Source: an uncultured Chloroflexota bacterium (GTDB lineage Bacteria; Chloroflexota; Anaerolineae; UBA4142; SHND01). From it: a DNA stretch of 39,332 nt. Positions 1 to 7,601 of this stretch are shown piece by piece. Each line of letters opens with the position of its first letter. Positions within the stretch are counted from its first letter, which is position 1. The notes beneath the pieces are model-generated. The model did no database searches. It saw only the letters and a list, made by a program, of their open reading frames with translations, and was not told the DNA's origin. Made by a program: the position numbers and the translations under genes. The stretch covers positions 1 to 39,332 of the forward strand of contig CALMZO010000416.1 in assembly GCA_937870825.1 (NCBI GenBank), in the 5' to 3' direction.

Positions 1-143
1 GTCTCGTCTTTTTGTTTGCCGACGCGAATTTCGAGCAGTTCAAATTCGCTGCCGCTGTCCATGATAGTGTCCCACACGCGCGGCAAAATGTACGAGTCAA
101 TGATGTGACCTTCGAGAGTGATTTCTTCAGTGACTGTTTTCAT
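1..143 (-). CDS. LOR/SDH-type (TIGR00300-like) protein, N-terminal fragment
   Basis: Reading leftward from the ATG at 143, the first 47 residues start [20 protein letters not shown] and continue with a [15 protein letters not shown] and [12 protein letters not shown] segment. This matches the start of the family annotated as LOR/SDH bifunctional enzyme conserved domain protein (TIGR00300), where 'GHIIDS.ILP.V.D.I...G..FE.LE...GK.K.D' is typical. Members are linked to arginine/ornithine metabolism (dihydrolase and ornithine cyclodeaminase-type activities). Only the N-terminal edge is in the window and the gene runs off the left end, so the catalytic part cannot be inspected. The start is set by the family alignment I remember; no strong Shine-Dalgarno sequence is visible upstream. 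Confidence 0.72.
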   Translation of the reverse strand, partial: MKTVTEEITLEGHIIDSYILPRVWDTIMDSGSEFELLEIRVGKQKDE

Positions 144-200
144 TGGTAGAGATTGGAGATTGGGTGATTGGGTGATTTTTGATTTGCGACTGGGTGGATG

Positions 201-270
201 ACGTTTCATGTTTGATGTTTGATGTTTGACGTTTGACGTTTGACGTTTCACGTTTCACGTTTTACGCGTG
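201..270. repeat. Ten degenerate 7-bp tandem units (ACGTTTG type)
   Basis: Ten consecutive heptamers read ACGTTTC, ATGTTTG (three times), ACGTTTG (twice), ACGTTTC (twice), ACGTTTT, ACGCGTG. They lie between the partial gene ending the left edge and the 3' end of the membrane-protein gene, whose last codons use the repeat. A related run of GATTGGGTG units precedes it at about 153-178. It looks like a slippage-prone minisatellite; no function is visible. Confidence 0.85.
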
Positions 271-970
271 ACGCTTGCCGTGTGTTGAGAAGGATTGCAA
301 GAGGCAGCAAGAGAAGAAGAATCCCAATTGCCACATACAGCATCGTCATGCCCCCAAGATTCGCAAGAAAATCAACGCTGACCTGGACAAGCGCAATCAA
401 CAAGAGCAAGACTCCTGCAAGAAGCGGCGCGGCGATTATCATTGCAAAAAATTGTCCGTTGCCGCGAAAACGGATTTTCCGAATGCGCCCCATCATCAGG
501 AAAAATGCCGCGCTGCTGATGCTCCACGCGAACGGAAGATAAAAGGGAATGCCGTTGAAAAACGCGAATGATTCCGATGGAAAAAGCCACCAGCCCGCGT
601 TCAGCGCGAGCGCGTCGAGCGGCAGGAACAGCCACGGCGTTATCGCAAAAATCCAAAACGCCATCGCGCGCAAATTTTCCGCGTCGGCAAAACGTTTCGC
701 AATCGCGTAGGCGACATAAAACAGCGCGGGATACAACATGACCGTCAGCGACGGCGCCGCGCCAAAGACGAGCATGTTGCGGTTGTACGCAATCTGTCCG
801 CGTTCGCCCACGACGACCAACAAACTGATGAGCAGGATTGCAAAAATATAACCGATGAGAAACCACTGCTGCGCGTACCGCGCCCCCTCTGTCCGCCACG
901 CGTAAATCAAGCACACGGCAAAGAGCAGCACCGCGCCGAGTTGGATAAAAAATGTTGTGTCCAATTGCAA
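248..970 (-). CDS. Multi-pass membrane protein, possibly carotenoid-biosynthesis (DUF422/CruF)-like
   Basis: This 240-residue protein consists almost entirely of hydrophobic segments; about seven transmembrane helices can be drawn (roughly 8-25, 36-54, 68-90, 101-122, 140-158, 175-197, 207-228). The central stretch with [11 protein letters not shown], then [13 protein letters not shown], resembles the 'D..A...G.W.....G.PL..F.GW' region of DUF422/CruF carotenoid hydratases, but I am not certain and it may be an unrelated membrane protein. The reading frame begins with TTG at 970, only two bases after a consensus TATAAT on the minus strand (978-973); a second TTG lies at 964. Translation may start on a leaderless or nearly leaderless message. 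The C-terminal tail is basic and runs into the heptamer repeat. Confidence 0.6.
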   Translation of the reverse strand: MQLDTTFFIQLGAVLLFAVCLIYAWRTEGARYAQQWFLIGYIFAILLISLLVVVGERGQIAYNRNMLVFGAAPSLTVMLYPALFYVAYAIAKRFADAENLRAMAFWIFAITPWLFLPLDALALNAGWWLFPSESFAFFNGIPFYLPFAWSISSAAFFLMMGRIRKIRFRGNGQFFAMIIAAPLLAGVLLLLIALVQVSVDFLANLGGMTMLYVAIGILLLLLPLAILLNTRQASRVKRET

Positions 971-1026
971 AAATTATAACATAAAGGATAATGCGGACTG
1001 GACTCGGCAACCTGCTTGCCGCTGAA

Positions 1027-1074
1027 CAATGAACAATTCCTATTTGTTCATTGACCCTTGTCCGTTGTTCATTG
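1027..1074. repeat. Inverted repeat CAATGAACAA / TTGTTCATTG plus a third arm
   Basis: CAATGAACAA at 1027-1036 pairs perfectly with TTGTTCATTG at 1044-1053 (7-nt loop), and the second arm occurs again at 1065-1074, directly against the next start codon. This could be an operator or a translation-masking hairpin for the AbiEii-like gene, in which either downstream arm can pair with the first. The function is inferred only. Confidence 0.6.
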
Positions 1075-1857
1075 ATGATTACCTTTGGCGAACTCCGCAA
1101 AAAGTCTGTCGCGTGGCAGATGGAAATCGGCGACGTAGAAAAAATTTACGCGCGCGACTGGCTCTTGTACGGCATCTTTGAAAATGACGCGCTGCGTCAT
1201 AATTTGGCGCTGCGCGGCGCGTCGGCGCTGGCGAGCGCGTATTTCGAAAATTACCCGCGCGTGGACGACGTGGATTTTGCGCGCATGGGCGAGATGGACG
1301 ATGCGGCGCGCGAACGCGAATTTAGCAACGCGGTCATTGCGGCGGCGCGCGCGTCGGGCTTGCAATTCCGCGTAAACAAATTCAAGCCGTATCGGGTGTG
1401 GGTGGAATTTACGGGACCGTTGGGGCGACGTTCTGCCGCGCAGCCGTTTATCATCGCCAATCTTGTTTCGCAGACACCGCGCGCGCAAATCTCCGAACGC
1501 GCGTTGGCGCATCCGTTCAGTGATGCATGCCATGTTCAAGTGCGCGCGCTTTCGCTTGACGAACTCGCGGCGGAACACATTGCGCGCTATCCCCAAAAAC
1601 CGCGCGCGCGCGATGTTTTTGATTTGTGGTTTATTCTCACACACGGCGCGAACGAACTGAACAGGAACGCCACCCGCGCGCTCGCGCAAAACATTGCCGA
1701 CGAAAAACATATCGCGCTGCGCGCAGAATTGGATTCAACGTACGCCCCGTTATTGGAACGCGCGTGGGAAAATGCGCTCAAGCAAATTCGCCCACATCCG
1801 CCGTTTTCGCAAGCGCGCAGTGAAATTGAACAGGGGCTTGCGGAAATTGTGCGATAG
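1075..1857 (+). CDS. AbiEii/AbiGii-like nucleotidyltransferase, orphan
   Basis: The 260-residue protein shows the hallmarks of the AbiEii nucleotidyltransferase family. An LRGASALASAYF segment (about residues 40-51) matches the family's 'KGGTAL....' helix, VDDVDF just after it carries the acidic pair of the polymerase-beta fold, and ARDVFDLWFIL near residue 180 matches the 'ARDLYDL' motif. Family members are toxins of type IV (AbiE) systems, which transfer nucleotides to tRNA, or stand-alone homologues. No AbiEi-type antitoxin gene lies next to it, so a toxin role is not supported by context. The start was taken as the ATG at 1075; an in-frame TTG at 1051 would add eight residues. It sits between a membrane gene and ffh, separated from ffh by its own promoter. 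Confidence 0.7.
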   Translation: MITFGELRKKSVAWQMEIGDVEKIYARDWLLYGIFENDALRHNLALRGASALASAYFENYPRVDDVDFARMGEMDDAAREREFSNAVIAAARASGLQFRVNKFKPYRVWVEFTGPLGRRSAAQPFIIANLVSQTPRAQISERALAHPFSDACHVQVRALSLDELAAEHIARYPQKPRARDVFDLWFILTHGANELNRNATRALAQNIADEKHIALRAELDSTYAPLLERAWENALKQIRPHPPFSQARSEIEQGLAEIVR

Positions 1858-1919
1858 TCTGCCTGGACGGGCTTGTCCGTGTTACCGTGATTTCAATCGC
1901 CCCATGCCACCAAAAATCT

Positions 1920-1947
1920 TTGTCATTACACCGATTCCATTTATAAT
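1920..1947 (+). promoter_or_regulatory. Promoter of ffh (TTGTCA-16-TATAAT)
   Basis: TTGTCA at 1920-1925 and a perfect TATAAT at 1942-1947 are spaced by 16 bp. Transcription is expected to begin near 1954, only about three bases before the ffh ATG at 1957, so the message would have almost no leader and no Shine-Dalgarno sequence. Confidence 0.72.
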
Positions 1948-1956
1948 AGCGCGCCT

Positions 1957-3303
1957 ATGTTCGAGAGTTTATCCGACAAATTAGAGGGCGTATTCAAGCG
2001 TCTTTCCGGCAAAGGAAAATTGACTGAAGCCGATGTGGATGTGGCATTGCGCGAAGTCCGCATGGCGCTGCTCGAAGCCGACGTAAATTTAAAAGTCGTG
2101 CGCCAATTTTTGGAACGCGTGCGCGCGCGCGCCATTGGCGCAGAGGTGATGGAATCGCTCACGCCCGCGCAAGGCGTCATCAAAATTGTCAACGAAGAAC
2201 TGATTGCCATGCTCGGCGAACCTGCGAAACTCGACATTTCGGGTCCCGCGCCGCATGTGCTGATGTTGGTTGGACTGCAGGGCGCGGGCAAAACGACGAC
2301 GGCGGCAAAACTCGCGCTGCATCTTCGCAAACAAGGACAGCGTCCGTTGCTCGTGGCTGCCGACACGCGCCGCCCCGCCGCGATTCAACAATTGCAAACG
2401 CTCGGTAAACAATTGGATATTGCCGTTTTTGCAGAAGACCCAAAAATTGCGCCGCCGCAAATTTGCGCGGACGCGGTGAAACACGCAACGCAAAATAATT
2501 ACACGATTGTTTTGTTGGACACTGCCGGGCGTCTGCACATTGACGACGACTTGATGAACGAATTGGAACAGGTGAAAAAGCGCACGTCACCGCAAGAAGC
2601 ATTGCTCATCGTGGATTCGATGACGGGGCAAGAAGCGGTGCGCGTCGCGGACGAATTTAACAAACGGGTTGGCATTACGGGATTGATTTTGACCAAAGTG
2701 GATGGCGATTCGCGCGGCGGCGCGGCATTGTCGGTGCGTTCCGTGACGGGCGTTCCAATTAAATTCCTCGCCGTCGGCGAAAAAGCCGATGCATTGGAAC
2801 CCTTTTACCCGGACCGGCTCGCCTCGCGCATACTCGGCATGGGCGACGTCCTCACGCTCATCGAACGCGCGCAGCAAAATCTCGACCAAGAACAAGCGCG
2901 GGTGGCTGCCGAAAAGATGCTCAAGGCGCAGTTCACGCTCCAAGATTTTTTGACGCAAATGCAGCAAATCAAAAAGTTGGGACCGTTGACGCAATTGATG
3001 GGCATGATTCCCGGCATGTCGCAGTACGCGAAACAAATTCCGGAAGAACAGACAGAAAAACAATTCCAGCGCATCGAAGCGATTATCAATTCGATGACGC
3101 CGGACGAACGCCGCGACCCCGACATATTGAACGCGCGCCGCCGCCAGCGCATCGCCAAAGGCAGCGGGACGCAGGTGCAAGATGTCAACGAATTGATGCG
3201 CGAATTCAAGCAGATGCAAAAAATGATGCAGCAGCTCGGACGCGCCGGCAAAGGCGGACGCGGCGGATTGCCACGCATCCCCGGGTTTCCGGGGCTTGGC
3301 TAA
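1957..3303 (+). CDS. ffh: Signal recognition particle protein Ffh (SRP54)
   Basis: Ffh is the GTPase of the signal recognition particle. It binds 4.5S RNA and signal sequences of nascent membrane proteins and docks with FtsY. The 448-residue length is normal. The N domain (1-90) is helical. The G domain shows the P-loop GLQGAGKTT at 106-114, DTRRPAA at 136-142, DTAGR at 188-192, and TKVDGDSRGG at 246-255. GMGD at 294-297 starts the linker to the M domain, whose Met-rich segment near 415-427 (MREFKQMQKMMQQ) contributes to RNA and signal-peptide binding. The C-terminal tail is Gly/Arg-rich. It heads the host translation cluster ffh-rpsP-khpA-rimM, an arrangement common in bacteria. The gene is intact. 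Confidence 0.98.
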   Translation: MFESLSDKLEGVFKRLSGKGKLTEADVDVALREVRMALLEADVNLKVVRQFLERVRARAIGAEVMESLTPAQGVIKIVNEELIAMLGEPAKLDISGPAPHVLMLVGLQGAGKTTTAAKLALHLRKQGQRPLLVAADTRRPAAIQQLQTLGKQLDIAVFAEDPKIAPPQICADAVKHATQNNYTIVLLDTAGRLHIDDDLMNELEQVKKRTSPQEALLIVDSMTGQEAVRVADEFNKRVGITGLILTKVDGDSRGGAALSVRSVTGVPIKFLAVGEKADALEPFYPDRLASRILGMGDVLTLIERAQQNLDQEQARVAAEKMLKAQFTLQDFLTQMQQIKKLGPLTQLMGMIPGMSQYAKQIPEEQTEKQFQRIEAIINSMTPDERRDPDILNARRRQRIAKGSGTQVQDVNELMREFKQMQKMMQQLGRAGKGGRGGLPRIPGFPGLG

Positions 3304-3323
3304 CCGTTAATTGTAATTTCAAT

Positions 3324-3385
3324 GTAACGATAAAAACCGTTACTCACATGTAAAATAACCCGTATGACGAGTTGCAAATCGTCAT
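3324..3385 (+). promoter_or_regulatory. Two small hairpins in the ffh-rpsP spacer
   Basis: GTAACG (3324-3329) pairs with CGTTAC (3338-3343), and ATGACGA (3364-3370) pairs with TCGTCAT (3379-3385). The second lies just ahead of the AAGGAG ribosome-binding site (3392-3397) of rpsP. Neither is followed by a T-run, so they look like leader structure rather than terminators. Autoregulation by S16 is only a possibility. Confidence 0.4.
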
Positions 3386-3410
3386 GCGCTCAAGGAGCAC
3401 AACGCAAGCC

Positions 3411-3716
3411 ATGGCTACCAAAATTAAATTGACGCGAATGGGCATGAAAAAACAACCGACCTATCGCGTCGTGATTCAAGAAGAACGCAGCAAGCGCGAC
3501 GGCAAGTTCATTGAAAATCTTGGGCAGTACGACCCGCGCCAAAATCCGCCGCTTGTCCAACTCAAAGCCGACCGCGTGAACTACTGGCTCAAGGTGGGCG
3601 CTATCCCAACCGATTCCGTCGGACGCCTCCTCAAGATGGCGGGCATCACCGACAAGTATTACAAGCAGCGCAAACAGACCAAGACTGCCGAAACGACTGA
3701 AGCAAAAGCAGAATAG
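3411..3716 (+). CDS. rpsP: 30S ribosomal protein S16
   Basis: The 101-residue protein begins MATKIKLTRMGMKKQPTYRV, the typical S16 N-terminus, followed by a D.R..G.FIE.LG.Y.P segment near residues 25-42 and a W....GA.PTDSV..LL motif near 59-76. S16 binds 16S rRNA early in 30S assembly. The start is the ATG at 3411, served by AAGGAG 13 bases upstream; an in-frame ATG at 3372 lies upstream of that site and is not needed. The C-terminal tail is charged and variable, as in many S16 proteins. It is followed by khpA and rimM, which act on RNA and 30S maturation. Confidence 0.97.
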   Translation: MATKIKLTRMGMKKQPTYRVVIQEERSKRDGKFIENLGQYDPRQNPPLVQLKADRVNYWLKVGAIPTDSVGRLLKMAGITDKYYKQRKQTKTAETTEAKAE

Positions 3717-3826
3717 GATGCGCGTAGCCGGGCGACCCGCAACAAGGTCCAACCCGTCTGCATGTCTCGATGCGTCCCAACCTATTTCAGCACTTGTGCT
3801 GCAAGAGTACGTGAGAGAGAACGATT

Positions 3827-4108
3827 GTGAACATACAAGAACTCGTCGAATACATCACCAAGTCTTTGGTGGATGACCCCAATCAAGTCCGTGTGAACGT
3901 CTCGGAAAACGCACACGCCGTCAATGTCGAATTGCAAGTCGCGCCCGAAGACATGGGACGCATCATCGGCAAAGGCGGACGCGTCGTCAATTCCTTACGC
4001 ACTCTCGTTCGCATTGCGGCGATTCGTCAAGGCAAACGCGCCACACTGGAAATTCTGGATGCCAACGGCAAAGTGAGCCATCCCCACGAGTCGTTTCATC
4101 ACGCGTAA
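3827..4108 (+). CDS. khpA: KH-domain RNA-binding protein KhpA
   Basis: The 93-residue protein has a single KH domain with the GRIIGKGGR loop at about residues 45-53 and the 'LV.YI...LVD.P..V.V' N-terminus of the KhpA (YlqC) family. KhpA, usually paired with KhpB/Jag, binds RNA and affects cell division and small-RNA biology in Gram-positive bacteria. Position between rpsP and rimM is the standard context. The start is GTG at 3827, with a purine-rich GAGAGAGA site a few bases upstream. Confidence 0.93.
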   Translation: MNIQELVEYITKSLVDDPNQVRVNVSENAHAVNVELQVAPEDMGRIIGKGGRVVNSLRTLVRIAAIRQGKRATLEILDANGKVSHPHESFHHA

Positions 4109-4113
4109 ATTGC

Positions 4114-4173
4114 GTAGGGGCGAATGCATTGTGCGTTCGACGTTTTGTGTCGAACGCGGTGCTTTGCCCCTAC
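4114..4173. repeat. Compound inverted repeat between khpA and rimM
   Basis: Outer arms GTAGGGGC (4114-4121) and GCCCCTAC (4166-4173) enclose inner arms GCGTTCGAC (4133-4141) and GTCGAACGC (4149-4157). The element fills the gap between the khpA stop and the rimM start. A nested structure with GTAGGGGC ends resembles small dispersed hairpin repeats (REP/MITE-like), but only one copy is in this window. It would form a strong hairpin in the mRNA just before the rimM start. Confidence 0.7.
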
Positions 4174-4180
4174 TTTTCCA

Positions 4181-4696
4181 ATGTCCCCCGACAACCCGCA
4201 ATTCCTCGTCGTAGGTGAAATCCTTAAACCCTTTGGTTATCGCGGCGAGGTCAAAGTTCGAGTCATCAGCGATTACCCCAAACATTTGCTTAAACACAAA
4301 ACAGTCTATCTCGGTACACCCCCGCGCGCGTTTCAAGTCGAACGCGCGCGTTTTCATGCCAACTATATCTTGATGAAATTTGTCGGGTGCGACAGCGACA
4401 CCTCTGTTGCGAAACTACGCGGCGAAATCGTGCACATCCCCATTGAAGAAGCCGCGAAACTCAAAAAGAATCAGTACTATCATCATCAAATCATCGGACT
4501 GAATGTTGTCACCACCAACGGTGAAACACTCGGCGCCGTTGCCGAAATTTTGGAAACCGGCGCGAATGATGTGTACCTTGTTCGCACACCGGATAGCAAA
4601 GAAATTCTCGTGCCCGCCATCAAAAGCGTGGTCAAAAAAATTGACCTTGATGCGAAAACGCTCACCATCGAATTGATGCCCGGGCTCATCGAATAA
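4181..4696 (+). CDS. rimM: Ribosome maturation factor RimM
   Basis: The 171-residue protein begins with the family signature 'FLVVGEILKPFGYRGEVKV' (about residues 8-26), continues with the RimM N-terminal beta-barrel, and ends with the PRC-barrel domain (about 95-170) that carries YYHHQIIGL, TGANDVYLV and EILVPAIKSVV. RimM helps assemble the 30S head and interacts with S19. The start is taken as the ATG at 4181. An upstream in-frame ATG at 4124 would translate the inverted repeat and add a tail unlike the family. Confidence 0.95.
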   Translation: MSPDNPQFLVVGEILKPFGYRGEVKVRVISDYPKHLLKHKTVYLGTPPRAFQVERARFHANYILMKFVGCDSDTSVAKLRGEIVHIPIEEAAKLKKNQYYHHQIIGLNVVTTNGETLGAVAEILETGANDVYLVRTPDSKEILVPAIKSVVKKIDLDAKTLTIELMPGLIE

Positions 4697-4700
4697 AAAT

Positions 4701-6398
4701 ATGCTTTCACTCTTTCGCCTGCGCCCCTGGCGCGCCTTACTTTTACTTTGTGCAGGGCTTGCCCTCGTTTTTTGTTTCAACCTTCCAAATTCGTACACCG
4801 CGAGCGCGAGCGCGCCGCAGCCCCGGCGCGCGCCCATTTTGGGAACAAACGCTGCCGACACCATCCCCGACCAATACATTGTCGTTTTCAAATCCACGGC
4901 GGGCGCGGCGGAACGACAGAAAACCACTGCGCGCGTCGCCAACGAATTCAGTGCGACCGTGCTGCATGAATATCGCGCCGCGCTCAACGGGTTTGCCGCG
5001 CGCTTGAATCCACAAGCGCTCGCCGACCTGCAAAAGAATCCGCTCGTCGAATTCATTGAACTCGACCAGCGCGTGTCCATTGACACCGGCAGCATTGTTC
5101 GCCGCGCGCCAACCGTTCTTGACACGAGCCAGCAAAAGCCGACGTGGGGCTTGGACCGGACTGACCAACGGAAACTGCCTCTCGATTCCTTGTACCGGTA
5201 CACGCCAACCGGCGCAGGCGTCAACGTGTATGTGATTGACACGGGCATTCGCATCACTCACAACGAGTTTGGCGGACGCGCGCACAGCGGCTATAGCGCG
5301 GTCAACGACGGCAACGGAACCAACGATTGCCAAGGACACGGCACGCACGTTGCAGGCACGATTGGGAGCAAGCGGTTTGGCGTTGCAAAAATGGTGGACC
5401 TCTTTGCGGTGCGCGTATTGAATTGCTTTGGCTCTGGCACTGTTTCTGCAGTGATTGCAGGGATTGATTGGGTCACCGCGAATCATGTCAAACCTGCGGT
5501 GGCGAATATGTCACTCGGCGGACCCAAATCCACGGCGATGGACAATGCGACGCGCGCATCCATTAACGCGGGCGTCGTTTATGTGATTGCGGCGGGCAAC
5601 AATGCAGCCAACGCGTGCAACACGTCTCCCGCCCGCGTCGCACAAGCTCTCACCGTCGGCGCGACGACAAAATCGGACACGCGTTCTTCTTTTTCCAACT
5701 ACGGCTCGTGCCTGGACATCTTTGCGCCCGGTTCTGACATTACCTCGCTTTGGAATGCGAGCAACACCGCACTCGCGACGATTAGCGGCACATCTATGGC
5801 AGCGCCGCATGTGGCAGGCGTCGCCGCGTTGTATCTTCAGGACAATCCGAATGATTTGCCCGGAACGGTGATGAATGCCATTCTGACTAATGCGACAAAG
5901 AACCGCGTCGGCAATCCGGGCGGCGGTTCACCGAACAAATTGCTGTATGCTCTGTTCGAGCCGGTCAATATCGTCCGCAACCCGGACTTTGAAGCTGGCG
6001 GCAATCAATGGAAAAACGGAAGCGGGATTATTGACACGCTAAAACCGCACCAAGATTTGTACAGCGCGTCGTTTTGCGATGCTGACAGTTGTACGGAATG
6101 GATTGAACAATCCTTTATCGTTCCGCAGGGCGCCAAGCTGCGCTTTTGGTGGTACCAAACGAGCGCCGAGGACAGCGTCACAGCGAACGATTTTTTGCGC
6201 GTACAACTCTTGCGCCAAGATGGCACTGTGCTCAAAACCCTCCGCGAATTCAATAACACGAGTGTGCGCGATATGTGGAGCGAAGACGCGCGCGGGCTTT
6301 CCGCGTACACGGGGCAACGCGTCAGGTTGCGCTTTACGGTGACAACAAACAGCACCCTGCCGGGCGCATTTTTTATAGATGATGTGTCAGTGCAATAA
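4701..6398 (+). CDS. Secreted subtilisin-like serine protease (S8, proteinase K-like)
   Basis: The 565-residue preproprotein has a signal peptide (basic RLRPWR, then a hydrophobic stretch at 11-26), an inhibitor I9 prodomain (about 57-125, with PDQYIVVFK), and an S8 catalytic domain. The triad is Asp180 (in VYVIDTGI), His213 (in GHGTHVAGT) and Ser365 (in SGTSMAAPH), with oxyanion Asn300 in AAGNN. The spacing and the CFGSG motif fit the proteinase K/thermitase side of the family. Residues 420-565 form a beta-rich C-terminal domain starting NIVRNPDFE and ending FFIDDVSVQ, like carbohydrate-binding or MAM-type modules. It starts four bases after the rimM stop without a clear ribosome-binding site and may be translationally coupled. 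Confidence 0.95.
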   Translation: MLSLFRLRPWRALLLLCAGLALVFCFNLPNSYTASASAPQPRRAPILGTNAADTIPDQYIVVFKSTAGAAERQKTTARVANEFSATVLHEYRAALNGFAARLNPQALADLQKNPLVEFIELDQRVSIDTGSIVRRAPTVLDTSQQKPTWGLDRTDQRKLPLDSLYRYTPTGAGVNVYVIDTGIRITHNEFGGRAHSGYSAVNDGNGTNDCQGHGTHVAGTIGSKRFGVAKMVDLFAVRVLNCFGSGTVSAVIAGIDWVTANHVKPAVANMSLGGPKSTAMDNATRASINAGVVYVIAAGNNAANACNTSPARVAQALTVGATTKSDTRSSFSNYGSCLDIFAPGSDITSLWNASNTALATISGTSMAAPHVAGVAALYLQDNPNDLPGTVMNAILTNATKNRVGNPGGGSPNKLLYALFEPVNIVRNPDFEAGGNQWKNGSGIIDTLKPHQDLYSASFCDADSCTEWIEQSFIVPQGAKLRFWWYQTSAEDSVTANDFLRVQLLRQDGTVLKTLREFNNTSVRDMWSEDARGLSAYTGQRVRLRFTVTTNSTLPGAFFIDDVSVQ

Positions 6399-6433
6399 AA
6401 AAAGAGGCGCAACATTGGTTGCGCCTCTTTTTT
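6397..6433. terminator. Bidirectional intrinsic terminator after the S8 protease gene
   Basis: GAGGCGCAAC (6404-6413), loop ATTG, GTTGCGCCTC (6418-6427), flanked by A7 on the left and T6 on the right, so it works in both directions. It ends the rimM-protease transcript. Its layout is the reference for the altered palindrome at the end of dprA. Confidence 0.9.
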
Positions 6434-6453
6434 GTTTATGGTATTCTCGCCGC

Positions 6454-7584
6454 GTGACAGACCTGCGCTACTTTATCGGATTCAATCGCGTCAGCGGCAT
6501 CGGTCCGGCGAAACTGCAACGCTTGCGCGATTACTTTGGCGACTTGGCGACAGCGTGGACAGCCGGAGCGTACGAACTCACCGAAGCGGGACTCGACAAA
6601 CGCGCGCTCGAAAATTTTTTGCACGCGCGCAAAGAATTGAATCTCGACGCGGAAGTCGAAAACGCCCAGCGCGCCTGCGATTTCATTTTGACGTGGGACG
6701 ACCCCAATTATCCGCGCCGCCTCAAAGAGATTCCGCAGCCCCCGCCCGTTTTGTACATCAAAGGCAATTTCAAAACCGAAGACGAATGGGCGCTCGCGAT
6801 TGTCGGCACGCGCAGCGCAAGCGCGTACGGCAAAGAAACGACGCGCACGCTCGCGGGCGAACTCGCGCGCAACAAGATGACGATTGTGAGCGGGCTGGCG
6901 CGCGGAATTGATGCCGCCGCGCATGTTGCCGCGCTCGACGCGGGCGGACGCACTATCGCGGTGTTGGGCAACGGGATTGACCAGGTGTATCCGCCCGAAC
7001 ATACCAAACTCGCGCGCATGATTACCGAAAACGGCGCGCTCATTTCCGATTATCCGCTCGGCGTGAAACCGGACGCGACCAATTTTCCCGCGCGCAATCG
7101 CATCATCAGCGGTCTGTCGCTCGGCGTTTTGTTTGTCGAAGGCGACCAGGTGAGTGGCGCGATGATTACGTGCGAATTCGCATTGGAGCAAGACCGCGAA
7201 GTCTTTGCCATTCCCGGCAACATTTTTCGCAAAGAGTCGCGCGGACCGAACAAATTGATTCGCGACAGCCGCGCGAAATTGGTGACGAGCGTCGAGGATA
7301 TTCTGGAAGAATTGAATCTGACGATGATTGCCGAACAGCAGCAAGCGCGCACCATCGTTCCGTCAAATGAAACGGAAGCGGTGTTGTTGAAATACATTTC
7401 CGCCGACCCGACTCACGTTGACGACATTCGTCAAGCGAGCGGCTTGCCCATCGCGCAAGTGACATCCACATTGGCATTGATGGAACTAAAAGGTTTATTA
7501 GTCAATAATGTGGGATACGTGGCGCTCGCTGCGCCCGCGTCCGAGAATAAAAAAGAGACGCGACCAATTGGTCGCGTCCTGTAG
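6454..7584 (+). CDS. dprA: DNA-processing protein DprA (Smf)
   Basis: DprA loads RecA on incoming single-stranded DNA during transformation. The 376-residue protein has an N-terminal HhH/SAM-like region (SGIGPAKLQRL near 14-24), the Rossmann domain with AIVGTRSASAYG (about 115-126), VSGLARGIDAAAH (about 146-158), GNGIDQVYPPEH (about 171-182) and FPARNRIISGLS (about 210-221), and a C-terminal winged helix (about 310-360). The start is the GTG at 6454; an upstream ATG would lie in the terminator. The last residues after VGYVALAAPA are encoded by an A-run and a 22-bp palindrome, so the natural C-terminus may have been altered by phage integration (see findings). Confidence 0.95.
   Translation: MTDLRYFIGFNRVSGIGPAKLQRLRDYFGDLATAWTAGAYELTEAGLDKRALENFLHARKELNLDAEVENAQRACDFILTWDDPNYPRRLKEIPQPPPVLYIKGNFKTEDEWALAIVGTRSASAYGKETTRTLAGELARNKMTIVSGLARGIDAAAHVAALDAGGRTIAVLGNGIDQVYPPEHTKLARMITENGALISDYPLGVKPDATNFPARNRIISGLSLGVLFVEGDQVSGAMITCEFALEQDREVFAIPGNIFRKESRGPNKLIRDSRAKLVTSVEDILEELNLTMIAEQQQARTIVPSNETEAVLLKYISADPTHVDDIRQASGLPIAQVTSTLALMELKGLLVNNVGYVALAAPASENKKETRPIGRVL
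7549..7578 (-). terminator. Intrinsic terminator of the leftward phage module, inside the dprA 3' end
   Basis: GACGCGACC-AATT-GGTCGCGTC (7557-7578) is a perfect palindrome. On the minus strand it is followed by TCTTTTTT (A6 at 7549-7554 on the plus strand), making a good terminator for genes ending at 7602. On the plus strand the expected T-run is absent (CCTGTAGTTTGG follows). Confidence 0.8.
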
Positions 7585-7601
7585 TTTGGAGTGGTTCGCT
7601 T

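Noticed and set aside
201-270. Short repeats considered as a CRISPR array
   Set aside because: 7-bp contiguous units without spacers; no cas genes nearby. No CRISPR array was found anywhere in the window.
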